37,818 nt of DNA from Ferrovibrio terrae_B (GCF_943371255.1 NZ_CALRUC010000029.1:1-37818); one strand, 5' to 3'. Counted from the stretch's first letter, positions 22,326 through 30,866 are shown. The notes: a model not told the origin generated them from the sequence alone. Translations and numbers: made by a program.

Positions 22326-24572
22326 ATGCTGCAACCGCCACCATCATCCTTGCTTCAGACTGTCGATGACAGCCGCCTGTTTCTGTGGACCGGCGAGTTT
22401 CGCGACCGGCGCGTGGAGCAGATGTACCGGCAGCAGCGGCTGGAAGCCGTCCGCACGCTGTTGCACGCCTGCGGCATCGCTGCCACCACGGTCTTTTTCC
22501 TGCTGGTCATCCGGCAATACCTGATCATGGGCCCAGGCCTGTCCTTCTGGCTTGATGCGGCGGTGCGCTGTGTCGGCCTGCTCACTGGCGTGGTTTTCCA
22601 GGTTCTGGTACGGCGGGCAGCTGCCATCGCCATGCTCGATATCATCGCCGGCGTCGGCATGGCGAGCCTGACCACGCTCACCTTCATGACCTGGGTGATC
22701 GGCGCGCCCCCGGCACTGAATGCGGGAACGCTGGCCTTCGGCTATCTGCTGGTGTTTTTCCTGCTTGTGCCCTGTCCGGCCCAGGCGGTGATCGCCAATG
22801 CGACCTATGTCAGCGTCGGCACCGTGATTCTCGCGCTGCTCTGGCTGCCGGTGGAAAGCTATACCATCATCAGCGTGATCCTGTTCCTGCTGATCGGCAA
22901 CGGACTTGGTCTGATCGGCATGCGGCAGTTCAAGCTCGAGCGGCGGCGCAATTTCCTCGCCCGCGAGGAGGCCCGGCGGGTTACAGACGCCCTGACGCTG
23001 GCACGGCAGGAAGGCCGCAAGCGCAATGAATACCAGGCCTGGGCACTGGATGCGCTGCAGGTTGGCGTTATCCTGTTTCATCCCGGCGGTGAGATTCACA
23101 GCATCAACCGGCGCGCCGCTGAATTGCTGGCGCTGCCGCCTGGTGCATTGCGGCCGGGCGATACGCATGAAACGCTGATGCGGTTTCTGCTGCAGCGCCG
23201 TGATTTCGGCGATCTGGAACTCAGCGACGTGCGTTATCACATCGACCGCCTGTTGCGGGGCGCCGGCACCATCGCCGCCTCCCGGCATGCGGCGACCGGC
23301 AAGATCCTGGAATTCACGCTGAACCGGCTGCCCGACAAGTCGGTTGCCGTTACCATTTTCGATGCGACCGAGCGCTATGCGCTGAACCGCCGCCTGCGCC
23401 ATGCGGTCGAGGTGGCCGGTGACGGCTTTGCCATCTATGACTCACAGGATCGCATCGCGATCTGCTCCAGCCGGTTTGCGGCACTGTATGGCCTCACGGC
23501 CGAGCAGGCGATCGGAAAATCCTTTGAGGAGCTGTTGGCGCAAGGTTATGAGCGCGGCGTGTTCAGCCGCGACGAGCGCGAAACCGGCAATACCCAGACC
23601 GTCACCACCTCGCGGCGCCATATCCCGGAACGCATGATCGAAATCCGCACCACGGCGGGCGAATGGTTCCTGGTGCATGAGCGCGTGACGCCGTCCGGCG
23701 ATCTGGTGGTGGTGCGCACCAACATCACGGCGCGGCGCCGGATGGAAGATGAACTGCGCCGCGCCAAGGAAGAGGCCGAACGCGCCCTGGCCGACCTGCG
23801 CGGCGCGCAGGCCAATCTGATTCTGGCCGAGAAGATGGCTTCGCTCGGCTCTCTGGTGGCCGGCATGAGCCATGAAATCTCCACACCGCTCGGGATCGGC
23901 GTTTCGGCCGCTTCGCATCTGTCGGAGGAAGTCGAGCAGCTGACCCGCAGTTTCAAGGAAGACCAGCTCAAGCGCAGCGATCTTGAGGATTTCCTTGAAA
24001 CCGCGACCGAGGCGACGCGCATCATGCAGGGCAACCTGACGCGGGCCGCGCGGCTGATCCAGGCCTTCAAGCAGGTCTCGGCCGACCAGACCACGGATGA
24101 GGTACGCCAGTTCGGCCTTGGCGAATACCTGCATGAAATTTTGCTCAGCCTCGCGCCGGCGCTGCGCCGCACGTCGCATCGGGTCGAGATCGATTGCGAA
24201 CCCAATCTGATGATCCGCAATCGCCCCGGTGCGCTCGGCCAGATCGTCACCAACCTGCTGATGAATGCCCTGCAGCATGCCTTTGACGGGCGCGCCGAGC
24301 CGGGCTTGCTGACCATCGCCGTAAGCCGGCCGCGCGAAGGCCGCATCGTTGTCGAGTTCCGCGATGACGGCAAAGGCATCGGCCCCGACGATCTGCCCCG
24401 CGTGTTCGATCCCTTCTTCACCACCCGGCGCGGCACGGGCGGCACCGGCCTCGGCCTGCATATCGTCTATAATCTGGTCAGCCAGGTTCTGGGCGGCACC
24501 ATCGCGGTGTCCAGCCGGCTGGGCGAGGGCACGCGCTTCACGATAAGTTTTCCGCAAGACGCGACGACCTGA
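22326..24572 (+). CDS. Membrane sensor histidine kinase with two PAS-like domains
   Basis: Two-component sensor of 748 residues. Six hydrophobic segments lie between residues about 45 and 200, forming an integral membrane sensing or anchoring domain without a large periplasmic loop. Two PAS-like domains follow at about 235-355 and 360-475. A short coiled coil (EDELRRAKEEAERALADLRGA) leads to the H-box SHEISTPLG with phospho-accepting His516. The ATPase domain has NLLMNALQHAF, DDGKGI, DPFFTTR and GTGLGL. The H-box form (EISTPLG rather than ELRTPLN) fits the HisKA_4-like/NtrB-type group. There is no receiver domain and no adjacent response regulator, so it is an orphan kinase. It diverges from flgE across 194 bases. 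Signal unknown. Confidence 0.88.
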   Translation: MLQPPPSSLLQTVDDSRLFLWTGEFRDRRVEQMYRQQRLEAVRTLLHACGIAATTVFFLLVIRQYLIMGPGLSFWLDAAVRCVGLLTGVVFQVLVRRAAAIAMLDIIAGVGMASLTTLTFMTWVIGAPPALNAGTLAFGYLLVFFLLVPCPAQAVIANATYVSVGTVILALLWLPVESYTIISVILFLLIGNGLGLIGMRQFKLERRRNFLAREEARRVTDALTLARQEGRKRNEYQAWALDALQVGVILFHPGGEIHSINRRAAELLALPPGALRPGDTHETLMRFLLQRRDFGDLELSDVRYHIDRLLRGAGTIAASRHAATGKILEFTLNRLPDKSVAVTIFDATERYALNRRLRHAVEVAGDGFAIYDSQDRIAICSSRFAALYGLTAEQAIGKSFEELLAQGYERGVFSRDERETGNTQTVTTSRRHIPERMIEIRTTAGEWFLVHERVTPSGDLVVVRTNITARRRMEDELRRAKEEAERALADLRGAQANLILAEKMASLGSLVAGMSHEISTPLGIGVSAASHLSEEVEQLTRSFKEDQLKRSDLEDFLETATEATRIMQGNLTRAARLIQAFKQVSADQTTDEVRQFGLGEYLHEILLSLAPALRRTSHRVEIDCEPNLMIRNRPGALGQIVTNLLMNALQHAFDGRAEPGLLTIAVSRPREGRIVVEFRDDGKGIGPDDLPRVFDPFFTTRRGTGGTGLGLHIVYNLVSQVLGGTIAVSSRLGEGTRFTISFPQDATT

Positions 24573-24587
24573 GCTATATCGGCAGCC

Positions 24588-25484
24588 ATGAACGTCTCAG
24601 GAATCCCCGTTTCTGCCCGCGCCCCCGTTCCCGGCTGGAAGCGCGGCTGGCCCTGGCAGGAGGGACCGGCCGGCCGCTTCGCGCCCTTCAAGGCCGTTGT
24701 ATTCACTCTGCTGTTGTTGCCGGCGCTGTGGCTGCTGTGGCGCACCAGCCAGCACGATCTCGGCCCGCGACCGCTGACCGAGCTGATCCTGCAGACCGGC
24801 AACTGGGGTATCCGGCTGCTGCTGGTATCACTGTTCGTTACACCGCTGCGGCAGATCCTGCGGCGCGGCCGGCTTGCGCTGATCCGCCGCATGATCGGTG
24901 TGGCCTCGGCGCTCTACCTGTTGGCGCATTTCATTCTCTACACCGCCAATCACGCCTTCGACCTGAACAAGATCGTCACTGAAATCGCCAAGGCGAATTA
25001 CCTGATCATCGGCCTGTCCGCGCTGGTCGGGCTGTCGCTGCTGCTCGCGACCTCGACGGATGGCATGATTCGGCGCCTCGGCAGCCGCCGCTGGCAGCGG
25101 TTGCACTGGCTGGTGTTTCCCGCGGCGATCCTAGGCGCCTGGCATTTCTTTCTCCAGGTGAAGGCCGATATTTCCCAGCCGCTGCTGATGATCGGCTTCC
25201 TCACATGGCTGCTCGGCTACCGGCTGTGGCGTTATCTGAAACCGCAAGGCGCGGTTCTGCCGCTCTGGGCCCTGGTGCTGCTCGGGCTTGCAGCCACGGC
25301 CGTCACCGTGGCGGGCGAGGCGGCGTATTTCGGCTGGAAGATTGGTACGGCCGTGGTTCCGCGCGTGCTGGAAGCCAATCTGAATATCGAGATGGGATTG
25401 CGGCCGGGAATATGGGTTCTGCTGGCGGCGACAGGGGTGACAGTGGCAGCCGGACTCGCCACAATGAAGGCCCGTCGTTCATAA
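24588..25484 (+). CDS. msrQ: MsrQ-like heme-binding membrane subunit (ferric reductase-like domain)
   Basis: Inner-membrane cytochrome-b-type protein of 298 residues, longer than E. coli MsrQ (211) by a soluble N-terminus and a C-terminal hydrophobic pair. The conserved core is GNWGIRLLLVSLFVTPLRQ, RRMIGVASALYLLAHFILY, then STDGMIRRLGSRRWQRLHW and LGAWHFF. The histidines in AHF, LHW and WHF are the likely heme ligands. MsrQ passes electrons to the periplasmic methionine-sulfoxide reductase MsrP, but no msrP is present in the window. The protein may work with a distant MsrP or with another partner. It starts 15 bases after the kinase stop. Confidence 0.82.
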   Translation: MNVSGIPVSARAPVPGWKRGWPWQEGPAGRFAPFKAVVFTLLLLPALWLLWRTSQHDLGPRPLTELILQTGNWGIRLLLVSLFVTPLRQILRRGRLALIRRMIGVASALYLLAHFILYTANHAFDLNKIVTEIAKANYLIIGLSALVGLSLLLATSTDGMIRRLGSRRWQRLHWLVFPAAILGAWHFFLQVKADISQPLLMIGFLTWLLGYRLWRYLKPQGAVLPLWALVLLGLAATAVTVAGEAAYFGWKIGTAVVPRVLEANLNIEMGLRPGIWVLLAATGVTVAAGLATMKARRS

Positions 25485-25499
25485 AAGCGAGAGCCTCCC

Positions 25500-26411
25500 G
25501 TGCGTGCTGTCTTTGTCGATGCCAATCCCACTCTCGGCGATCTGGCCGAGCGCCTGCATAAGCCCGCCGACCCCAAGGTTACCGTCAATCGCCAGCCGGA
25601 TGTGAAACCCGCCGATCTGCCCACGGTATTGGGCGATGCCGAAATTGCATGGGTTGACCACACCTACCTGCCGACCGATGTGGCGAAGCAGTGCAAGGGG
25701 CTGAAGCATGTCGTCTTCCTCGGCACCGGCGCGCGCAGCTATATGAATGTCGAGGAGCTGGCGGCGCTCGGCATCGATGTGCATCTGATCAAGGGCTATG
25801 GCGATACCGCGGTGGCCGAATGCGCCTTTGCCCTGATGTGGGCTTCGGCCAAAGGCTTCGCCCGCATGGATCGCGGCATGCGCGAGGGCAACTGGCTGCG
25901 CATGGATGGCGTACAGCTCACTGGCAAGACTGTCGGCCTGATCGGCTATGGCGGCATCGCCGCCGAGATGGCACGGCTTTGCCTCGGCGCCGGCATGACG
26001 GTGCTGGCCTGGAACCGCTCGAAGAAAGACGCGCCGGCCGGTGTGCGCTTCGTCGAGCTTGATGAACTGCTGCAACAGAGCCATGTCGTCTCGCTGCATC
26101 TGCTGCTCAATGATGAAACCCGCGGTTTCCTCTCGGCCGAGCGCCTCGCCAGGCTGCGGCCCGGCGCCATCCTGGTGAACACGGCGCGCGGCGCGGTGGT
26201 GGACGAGGCCGCCATGATCGCGGCGCTGAAATCGGGCCAGATTGGCCATGCCGGGCTTGACGTGTTCGATATCGAGCCGCTGCCCAAGGATCACCCGCTC
26301 ACCAAACTCGATAACGTCACGCTGTCGGCGCATTCCGCTTTCCGCACGCCGGAAGCCAGCGAGAACCTGATCGAGGCGGCGCTCAACCACACCCGGCGGA
26401 TTGCAAAATGA
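25500..26411 (+). CDS. D-2-hydroxyacid dehydrogenase (NAD-dependent)
   Basis: Cytoplasmic oxidoreductase of 303 residues converting 2-keto acids and D-2-hydroxy acids. The NAD-binding fold reads GKTVGLIGYGGIAAEMARL near residue 145. Catalytic residues are present: Arg in NTARGAVVDE, Glu in DVFDIEPLP and His in SAHSAFRTPEA. The N-terminal substrate domain is shortened compared with phosphoglycerate dehydrogenase and has no ACT domain. It starts with GTG at 25500, 15 bases after msrQ, with only a weak ribosome site. Its stop overlaps the deacylase start by four bases, so the two are co-translated and may act on the same D-amino-acid/keto-acid chemistry. Substrate unknown. Confidence 0.88.
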   Translation: MRAVFVDANPTLGDLAERLHKPADPKVTVNRQPDVKPADLPTVLGDAEIAWVDHTYLPTDVAKQCKGLKHVVFLGTGARSYMNVEELAALGIDVHLIKGYGDTAVAECAFALMWASAKGFARMDRGMREGNWLRMDGVQLTGKTVGLIGYGGIAAEMARLCLGAGMTVLAWNRSKKDAPAGVRFVELDELLQQSHVVSLHLLLNDETRGFLSAERLARLRPGAILVNTARGAVVDEAAMIAALKSGQIGHAGLDVFDIEPLPKDHPLTKLDNVTLSAHSAFRTPEASENLIEAALNHTRRIAK

Positions 26412-27862
26412 CCAAACGCTACGATCTGGCTATCCGCAATGCCCGCATCCTCGATGGCAGCGGGGCGGCGTCTTTCACCGGCGATGTTGGCGTCAGCGGC
26501 GACCGCATTGTCGATGTCGGCGATCTGGGCGGGTCCTCGGCCGACCGCGAAATTGATGCGAAAGGCCTCGCCGTGGCACCGGGCTTCATCGATGCCCATA
26601 CCCATGACGATGGCGCCGTGCTGCACGGGCCGGACTGCATGCATTGCAAGCTCAGCCAGGGTGTCACCAGCGTGGTGATCGGCAATTGCGGCATCAGCCT
26701 GGCGCCCGCCACGATGAAAAAGCGCCCGCCGCCGCCGCTCGATCTGGTCGGCACCGAAAGCGCCTGGGCGTTTCCCACGTTTGGCGACTACGCCGAGCAG
26801 CTGCGCAAGACGCCGCCGGCCACCAACGCCTACGCGCTGGTCGGCCATATGTCGCTGCGCGTTGTGGCGATGGATCACGATGTCCAGCGCGCCGCGACCG
26901 ACAAGGAAGCGGCGCAGATGCAGCAGCGCCTGACAGAATCGCTCGACCAGGGTGCCTCGGGCCTGTCCAGCGGCCTGTGGTATCCGCCCAGCCGCCATGC
27001 CCCGACCAGTGAAGTGATCGCGGTGGCCGAGGGCCTGCGGTCGCGTGGCGGGCTGTACGTGACGCATATGCGCGACGAGGCCGATGGCGTCGTCGACAGC
27101 ATTCATGAAACGCTGAAGATCGGCCGCGACAGCGGCTCGGCCGTGGTGATCAGCCATCACAAATGCACCAACCCGGAAAACTTCGGCCGCTCGACCGAGA
27201 CCCTGGCGCTGATCGACAAGGCGGCCAAGGAGCAGACCGTCGATTTCGATGTCTATCCTTATGCGGCCAGTTCCACCGCCCTGCTGCCCGATCGCCTGCG
27301 CGACGACATGGCGGTGCAGATCGCATCTTCTGAACCCTATCCGCAGATGCGCGGCCGCATGCTGGCCGATATCGCCAGGGAATGGGGCGTTGACCAGGTG
27401 ACGGCAGCGCATCGCCTGCTGCCGGCGGCGGCGATCTATTTCATGATGAATGAAGACGACGTGCAGCGCATCATTGCGCATCCGCGCAGCATGATCGGCT
27501 CCGACGGCATCCCCAGCAACGACATGCCGCATCCGCGCCTGTGGGGCACCTTCCCGCGCGTGCTGGGCCATTACAGCCGTGATCTCAAGCTGCTCAGCCT
27601 GGAGCAGGCCGTGCACAAGATGACCGGCCTGACGGCGCGGGTCTTCGGCATGGTCGATCGCGGGGCAATCCGCGCCGGCGCCTATGCCGATCTGGTGCTG
27701 TTCGATCCCGCAACCGTGATCGACACCGCCACTTTCGCGGCACCGATCCAGCCCGCCGCCGGCATCACCGAGGTCTGGGTCAACGGCGTATCGAGCTATG
27801 TCGGTGGCAAGGGCGTGACTGGCGCGGCCAATGGCCGGCTGATCACCCGCAACCAGGCCTGA
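26408..27862 (+). CDS. N-acyl-D-amino-acid deacylase (D-aminoacylase family amidohydrolase)
   Basis: Zinc amidohydrolase of 484 residues, the usual family length. Metal ligands: HTH at residues 64-66 (IDAHTHDD), Cys94 in GNCGIS (the bridging Cys typical of D-aminoacylases), His in YVTHMRDE, His in ISHHKC, and the catalytic Asp in GSDGIPS. The reaction removes acyl groups from N-acyl-D-amino acids, freeing D-amino acids or related compounds. The ATG overlaps the dehydrogenase stop by four bases (ATGA). Together they could turn N-acyl-D-amino acids into products feeding keto-acid metabolism, which is inference. It is followed 55 bases later by an exported protein on the same strand. Confidence 0.9.
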   Translation: MTKRYDLAIRNARILDGSGAASFTGDVGVSGDRIVDVGDLGGSSADREIDAKGLAVAPGFIDAHTHDDGAVLHGPDCMHCKLSQGVTSVVIGNCGISLAPATMKKRPPPPLDLVGTESAWAFPTFGDYAEQLRKTPPATNAYALVGHMSLRVVAMDHDVQRAATDKEAAQMQQRLTESLDQGASGLSSGLWYPPSRHAPTSEVIAVAEGLRSRGGLYVTHMRDEADGVVDSIHETLKIGRDSGSAVVISHHKCTNPENFGRSTETLALIDKAAKEQTVDFDVYPYAASSTALLPDRLRDDMAVQIASSEPYPQMRGRMLADIAREWGVDQVTAAHRLLPAAAIYFMMNEDDVQRIIAHPRSMIGSDGIPSNDMPHPRLWGTFPRVLGHYSRDLKLLSLEQAVHKMTGLTARVFGMVDRGAIRAGAYADLVLFDPATVIDTATFAAPIQPAAGITEVWVNGVSSYVGGKGVTGAANGRLITRNQA

Positions 27863-27917
27863 GCCCGATCACGCAAATGTTGGTCGGTGGCGGCATGAAA
27901 CAGTCCAGATTGTCGTC

Positions 27918-28955
27918 ATGCTGCGCCTGATCCTGCCGTTGCTGCTGCTGGCCATGCCGGTATTCGACACGCCAGTGCTCGCCGCCGAGCTGCCGCGCGA
28001 GAATATCGTGCTGCGGTCGGCGCTCGGCGTCGATGCCGTGGCCAATACCGTCACGCTGCCGCTGTTCCGCGGCGAGGTCGACGGGCGCAGCGTCTGGTAC
28101 ATCGTCACCGATTCCTCCGATGCCGCCGATGCGGCGGCGCGCGGCGTGGTGCATGCGCCGCTGCTGGTCCATGCCGGTCATGTGCAGGCGGCGAGCCTGA
28201 GCGGCGATGTGTTGCGTTTTGCCGCCGCGCCGGATTTCGGTGCCGTGCGGCAGGTGGTTGCGGGCCCCACCGGCTATCCGCCGCAGACGGCCGTGCCGGG
28301 CGGCAGCGCCGTGCCGGCCTATTCGCCGCTGGTGCGCGTGGCGGGGCAGGCGGCGATCCTGAATGCGCCGATCATTGCCACCGGTGACGGACCGTTCGAT
28401 CACGGCACCAGCGCCGACCGCGTGCTGGCCATCGATACCGCGAAACGCACGGTGACGCTGCTGCTCAGCCATGGTTTCGCGGAAGGCCGCCGCGTCGTCT
28501 ATATCAGCACCGAGGCGTCCGATGCCGGCGTCGCCGCGCTGGAGCGCGCCGTGCATGTGCCGCAGCTGGGCGACGGCAATGGCGATATCGCGCTGCTCGC
28601 TGTGGTCAACGGCCCGGCCGAGCAGGGCCTGCAGCAGTTCCTGCGCCACGGCCGTGCCGAGGCCACCGCTACGCTGGCCAATGCGGCGCAGCTCGGCAGC
28701 CCGCACAACATCCTCACTGCCTTTCCCATGGGCCGCACCGCCAGCGGCTATTCGCCGCTGTGGAGCGTGACCAAGGCGGAGTGGGTGGACCGGCCCAGTG
28801 CTGATCGGCCCAATGCTGATCGGCCCGGCGCGCCGCAGCGTCACCAGGCCGATCTCTATGCGCTGGCGAAAGCGCAGCGGCTCAAGCCGCTGCAGCCCAC
28901 CGGCATCGTCGTCAACTGCCCGGTGATCGCCTGGCTCGACGGGCCTGTCCCTTAA
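27918..28955 (+). CDS. Exported protein with internal duplication, unknown function
   Basis: Predicted secreted protein of 345 residues. The signal peptide (MLRLILPLLLLAMPVF) ends near LAAEL at residue 24. Two copies of one unit are visible. Residues about 38-84 (NTVTLPLF, GRSVWYIVTDSSDA, VVHAP) align with about 170-216 (RTVTLLLS, GRRVVYISTEASDA, AVHVP), and each copy is followed later by YSPL (135 and 278). Near residue 291 there are three tandem DRPxA units. I recognise no named family. The DNA has codon use like its neighbours. The TAA stop overlaps that of the convergent binding protein by two bases. It could be a lectin-like or metal-binding periplasmic protein, but nothing proves that. 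Confidence 0.68.
   Translation: MLRLILPLLLLAMPVFDTPVLAAELPRENIVLRSALGVDAVANTVTLPLFRGEVDGRSVWYIVTDSSDAADAAARGVVHAPLLVHAGHVQAASLSGDVLRFAAAPDFGAVRQVVAGPTGYPPQTAVPGGSAVPAYSPLVRVAGQAAILNAPIIATGDGPFDHGTSADRVLAIDTAKRTVTLLLSHGFAEGRRVVYISTEASDAGVAALERAVHVPQLGDGNGDIALLAVVNGPAEQGLQQFLRHGRAEATATLANAAQLGSPHNILTAFPMGRTASGYSPLWSVTKAEWVDRPSADRPNADRPGAPQRHQADLYALAKAQRLKPLQPTGIVVNCPVIAWLDGPVP
28788..28832 (+). repeat. Tandem 15-base repeat inside the exported-protein gene
   Basis: Three units with a 15-base period encode DRPSA, DRPNA and DRPGA. The core TGCTGATCGGCCC is identical at 28799-28811 and 28814-28826, and the first unit is divergent. The period is in frame, so changes in copy number would keep the protein readable. 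Confidence 0.75.
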
Positions 28956-29953
28956 TCCTGCCGCGCACCCGAGCTTTCGATCACGCTTTTCCACATCGGC
29001 CGTTCCTTCTGGCCGCGTGCCGTCACCACCTCGGGCGTGCTGCCCAGGCTTTTCGCGCCGGTGGTGAGGAACTTCTGCTGGATCTCCGGCTTCTTGGAAA
29101 TTTCCTGCAGTGCGCTGGACAGCGCGGCGACGATCTCCTTCGGCGTGCCGGCCGGCACCACGAAGGCAGCCCAGGAGGTGACCACGAAGTCATCCATGCC
29201 GGCCTGCGCCATGGTCGGAATTTCCGGCATGCTGGGCCAGCGCTCGGCCGAGGTGACGGCGAGCGCGCGCAGCTTGCCCGAATTGATGAAGGGGATGTAG
29301 GAGGCGAGGTTGTCGACCGCGATATGCACATCGCCCGACAGCATCGCCGGAATCGTCTGCGCCGCGCCGCGGAACGGCACATGCTCGCCCTTCACGCCGG
29401 CGCGCTGGCAGAACAGCACGCCCGACAGATGCGGCGTGGTGCCGATGCCCGGGCTGCCGTAGGAAATGCCGGTCGGCCGCGTCTTGGCCCAGGCGATGAA
29501 TTCCTTCAGCGTTTTGGCCGGCACGTGATCGGCCGGCACCACGGCGACATTGGGCAATTCCCAGGTCATCGACACCGGCAGCAGATCCTTGTCGGCATCC
29601 CAGCTCATCTTGGAATAGAGATACTGGTTGATCGAGAAATGGCCGATGGTGGCGGCGCCCAGCGTGTAGCCATCGGGCGTGCTCTTGGCCACCGCATCGA
29701 TGCCGATATTGCCGCCGGCGCCGGCGCGGTTGTCGATCAGGAAGGGCTGGCCGAATTTGACCTTCAGTTCTTCCGCCAGGATGCGGCTCAGCACGTCGGT
29801 CGAGCCGCCGGCCGGATAGGGCACCACGATCTTCACCGGCTTGTCGGGCCAGCCTGCGGCGCGGGCGCTGCGCGGGGCCAGCAGCGAGATGCCGGGCAGG
29901 GCGGCGAGGGCAGACAGGGCGGCACCCTGCAGGATGTGGCGGCGTGTGGTCAT
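28952..29953 (-). CDS. TctC/Bug-family tripartite tricarboxylate transporter binding protein
   Basis: Periplasmic binding protein of 333 residues. The N-terminus TTRRHILQGAALSALAAL is a Tat-type signal (twin Arg) cut near SARA. The mature protein opens WPDKPVKIVVPYPAGGSTDVLSR, the classic Bug family start, and has DNRAGAGGNIGIDAVAKS and PFRGAAQTIPAMLSGDV, which line the carboxylate pocket. Family members bind carboxylates such as citrate, glutamate or nicotinate and usually serve TctAB, which is not encoded in the window. GGAGGAAG lies about 9 bases before the ATG. It ends against the exported-protein gene with overlapping stops. The neighbouring deacylase and dehydrogenase raise the possibility of an acyl-amino-acid or keto-acid ligand. 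Confidence 0.9.
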   Translation of the reverse strand: MTTRRHILQGAALSALAALPGISLLAPRSARAAGWPDKPVKIVVPYPAGGSTDVLSRILAEELKVKFGQPFLIDNRAGAGGNIGIDAVAKSTPDGYTLGAATIGHFSINQYLYSKMSWDADKDLLPVSMTWELPNVAVVPADHVPAKTLKEFIAWAKTRPTGISYGSPGIGTTPHLSGVLFCQRAGVKGEHVPFRGAAQTIPAMLSGDVHIAVDNLASYIPFINSGKLRALAVTSAERWPSMPEIPTMAQAGMDDFVVTSWAAFVVPAGTPKEIVAALSSALQEISKKPEIQQKFLTTGAKSLGSTPEVVTARGQKERPMWKSVIESSGARQD

Positions 29954-30035
29954 GGGATCGGCTTCCTCCGGTTTATGCTTTTACGACGCCTTCCAGCCTT
30001 ACTCAGTGTGCGGAGACAGGCAACAGGATTTGTGG

Positions 30036-30113
30036 TTGTAGGCGTATTCCATGCGCTTACAACGCATGATTGCCTTTTCGGCGGCAATATCGTCTACTGA
30101 TCCGTAAACGGAT
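30036..30113. promoter_or_regulatory. Cluster of dyads between the TctC gene and the small HTH-like gene
   Basis: Four inverted repeats: TTGTAGGCG / CGCTTACAA (30036-30044 and 30054-30062, one mismatch), ATGCG-N7-CGCAT (30051-30067), ATTGCC-N8-GGCAAT (30069-30088), and ATCCGT-AA-ACGGAT (30100-30113, ending 19 bases before ATG 30133). The region drives the TctC gene leftward and the small gene rightward, so these are candidate operators. Confidence 0.5.
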
Positions 30114-30132
30114 TCGCCTCCCGAGATATAAG

Positions 30133-30354
30133 ATGATTCTCCCCGACACCGTCGTTAACGGGAATGCCCGCTATTTCCCCAAGGCCACCGATCTGGCCGT
30201 GCTGCAGTGGTGTACCGCCCGCGGCCTGACGCTGGAATCGCTGGCTTCGCAGGTCGGCGTGCCGCGCGTCAATCTCAGCCTGATGCTGAAGGGTGTCGAT
30301 CCGGTGCCGACCACGGCCGAGCGCCGGCTGCGCTCGGTGATCGACGGCAACTGA
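30133..30354 (+). CDS. Small helix-turn-helix-like protein (73 residues)
   Basis: Short protein. Residues about 17-68 (LAVLQWCTARGLTLESLASQVGVPRVNLSLMLKG) have the spacing of an XRE/Cro-type helix-turn-helix: ESLASQVGV as helix 2 and PRVNLSLMLKG as the recognition helix. ATG 30133 is chosen over an upstream in-frame TTG (30070) because the latter falls within the dyad cluster and would add a basic tail. The dyad ATCCGT-AA-ACGGAT sits just upstream and could be an autoregulatory operator. It is convergent with the following minus-strand gene across five bases. Confidence in DNA binding is moderate; the protein is short for a stand-alone regulator. Confidence 0.6.
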   Translation: MILPDTVVNGNARYFPKATDLAVLQWCTARGLTLESLASQVGVPRVNLSLMLKGVDPVPTTAERRLRSVIDGN

Positions 30355-30359
30355 CGCTT

Positions 30360-30866
30360 TTACTGCTTTCTTCCAATAACAATATAAAGAGTTTGAGGGG
30401 CGAGAGGGCCGGGGAGTTGTCCTTGCCGAATCTCTCCGCCACAAATAATCCCGGCTTCATTAAATGCTTGGCAGACCATCTCCGCTATTGGAAGCATTGT
30501 CGCATCATCAAGTATTGCGGTTGTGACTCTTCCCGGAAGATCTGCCAGATGATTCCCAGCAATTGAAACGACATTCCAACCAGCTTGGCGAAAAACTTCG
30601 GCAAGTTGATTGGCATAGTCTATTCCCTCGCCATCCATTAGGCGGCTCATAAAACCAACCGTGCCAACCCTACTTCTAAGTATATTTTCTAGCGTTGCGC
30701 GCTGCGTATCAGAAAGGGTTCGTGGCTTTAGGGCGGCTATTTCCGTGTCCTTCTTCTCACTAATTATATTGCCAGTATAATAAGCTCCTACCGCTGCAAG
30801 TGCCGTCAGCACAGCAAAAATTTGCGCGCTCCAGGATAGGAAAGAATGAATAGTTATCAGGTTCAT
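30360..30866 (-). CDS. Small single-pass membrane protein, unknown function, AT-richer DNA
   Basis: Protein of 168 residues. One N-terminal membrane segment (about residues 8-31, SWSAQIFAVLTALAAVGAYYTG) is followed by a short linker (SEKKDTEIAALKPRTLSDTQR). The C-terminal alpha/beta domain has GEGIDYANQLAEVFRQAGW, a central NHLADLPGRVTTAIL stretch, MVCQAFNEAGI and a final strand LYIVIGRK. The linker (KPRTLSDTQR) resembles a widespread family of small membrane-anchored proteins that I remember only as hypothetical. Base composition is visibly lower in GC than the flanks, suggesting acquisition. The start has a weak ribosome site. Confidence 0.65.
   Translation of the reverse strand: MNLITIHSFLSWSAQIFAVLTALAAVGAYYTGNIISEKKDTEIAALKPRTLSDTQRATLENILRSRVGTVGFMSRLMDGEGIDYANQLAEVFRQAGWNVVSIAGNHLADLPGRVTTAILDDATMLPIAEMVCQAFNEAGIICGGEIRQGQLPGPLAPQTLYIVIGRKQ

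Noticed and set aside
27843..28994. 383-codon minus-strand frame opposite the exported protein
   Set aside because: Shadow frame. The plus-strand frame has a signal peptide and internal protein-level duplication, while the minus product is Arg/His/Gln-rich.
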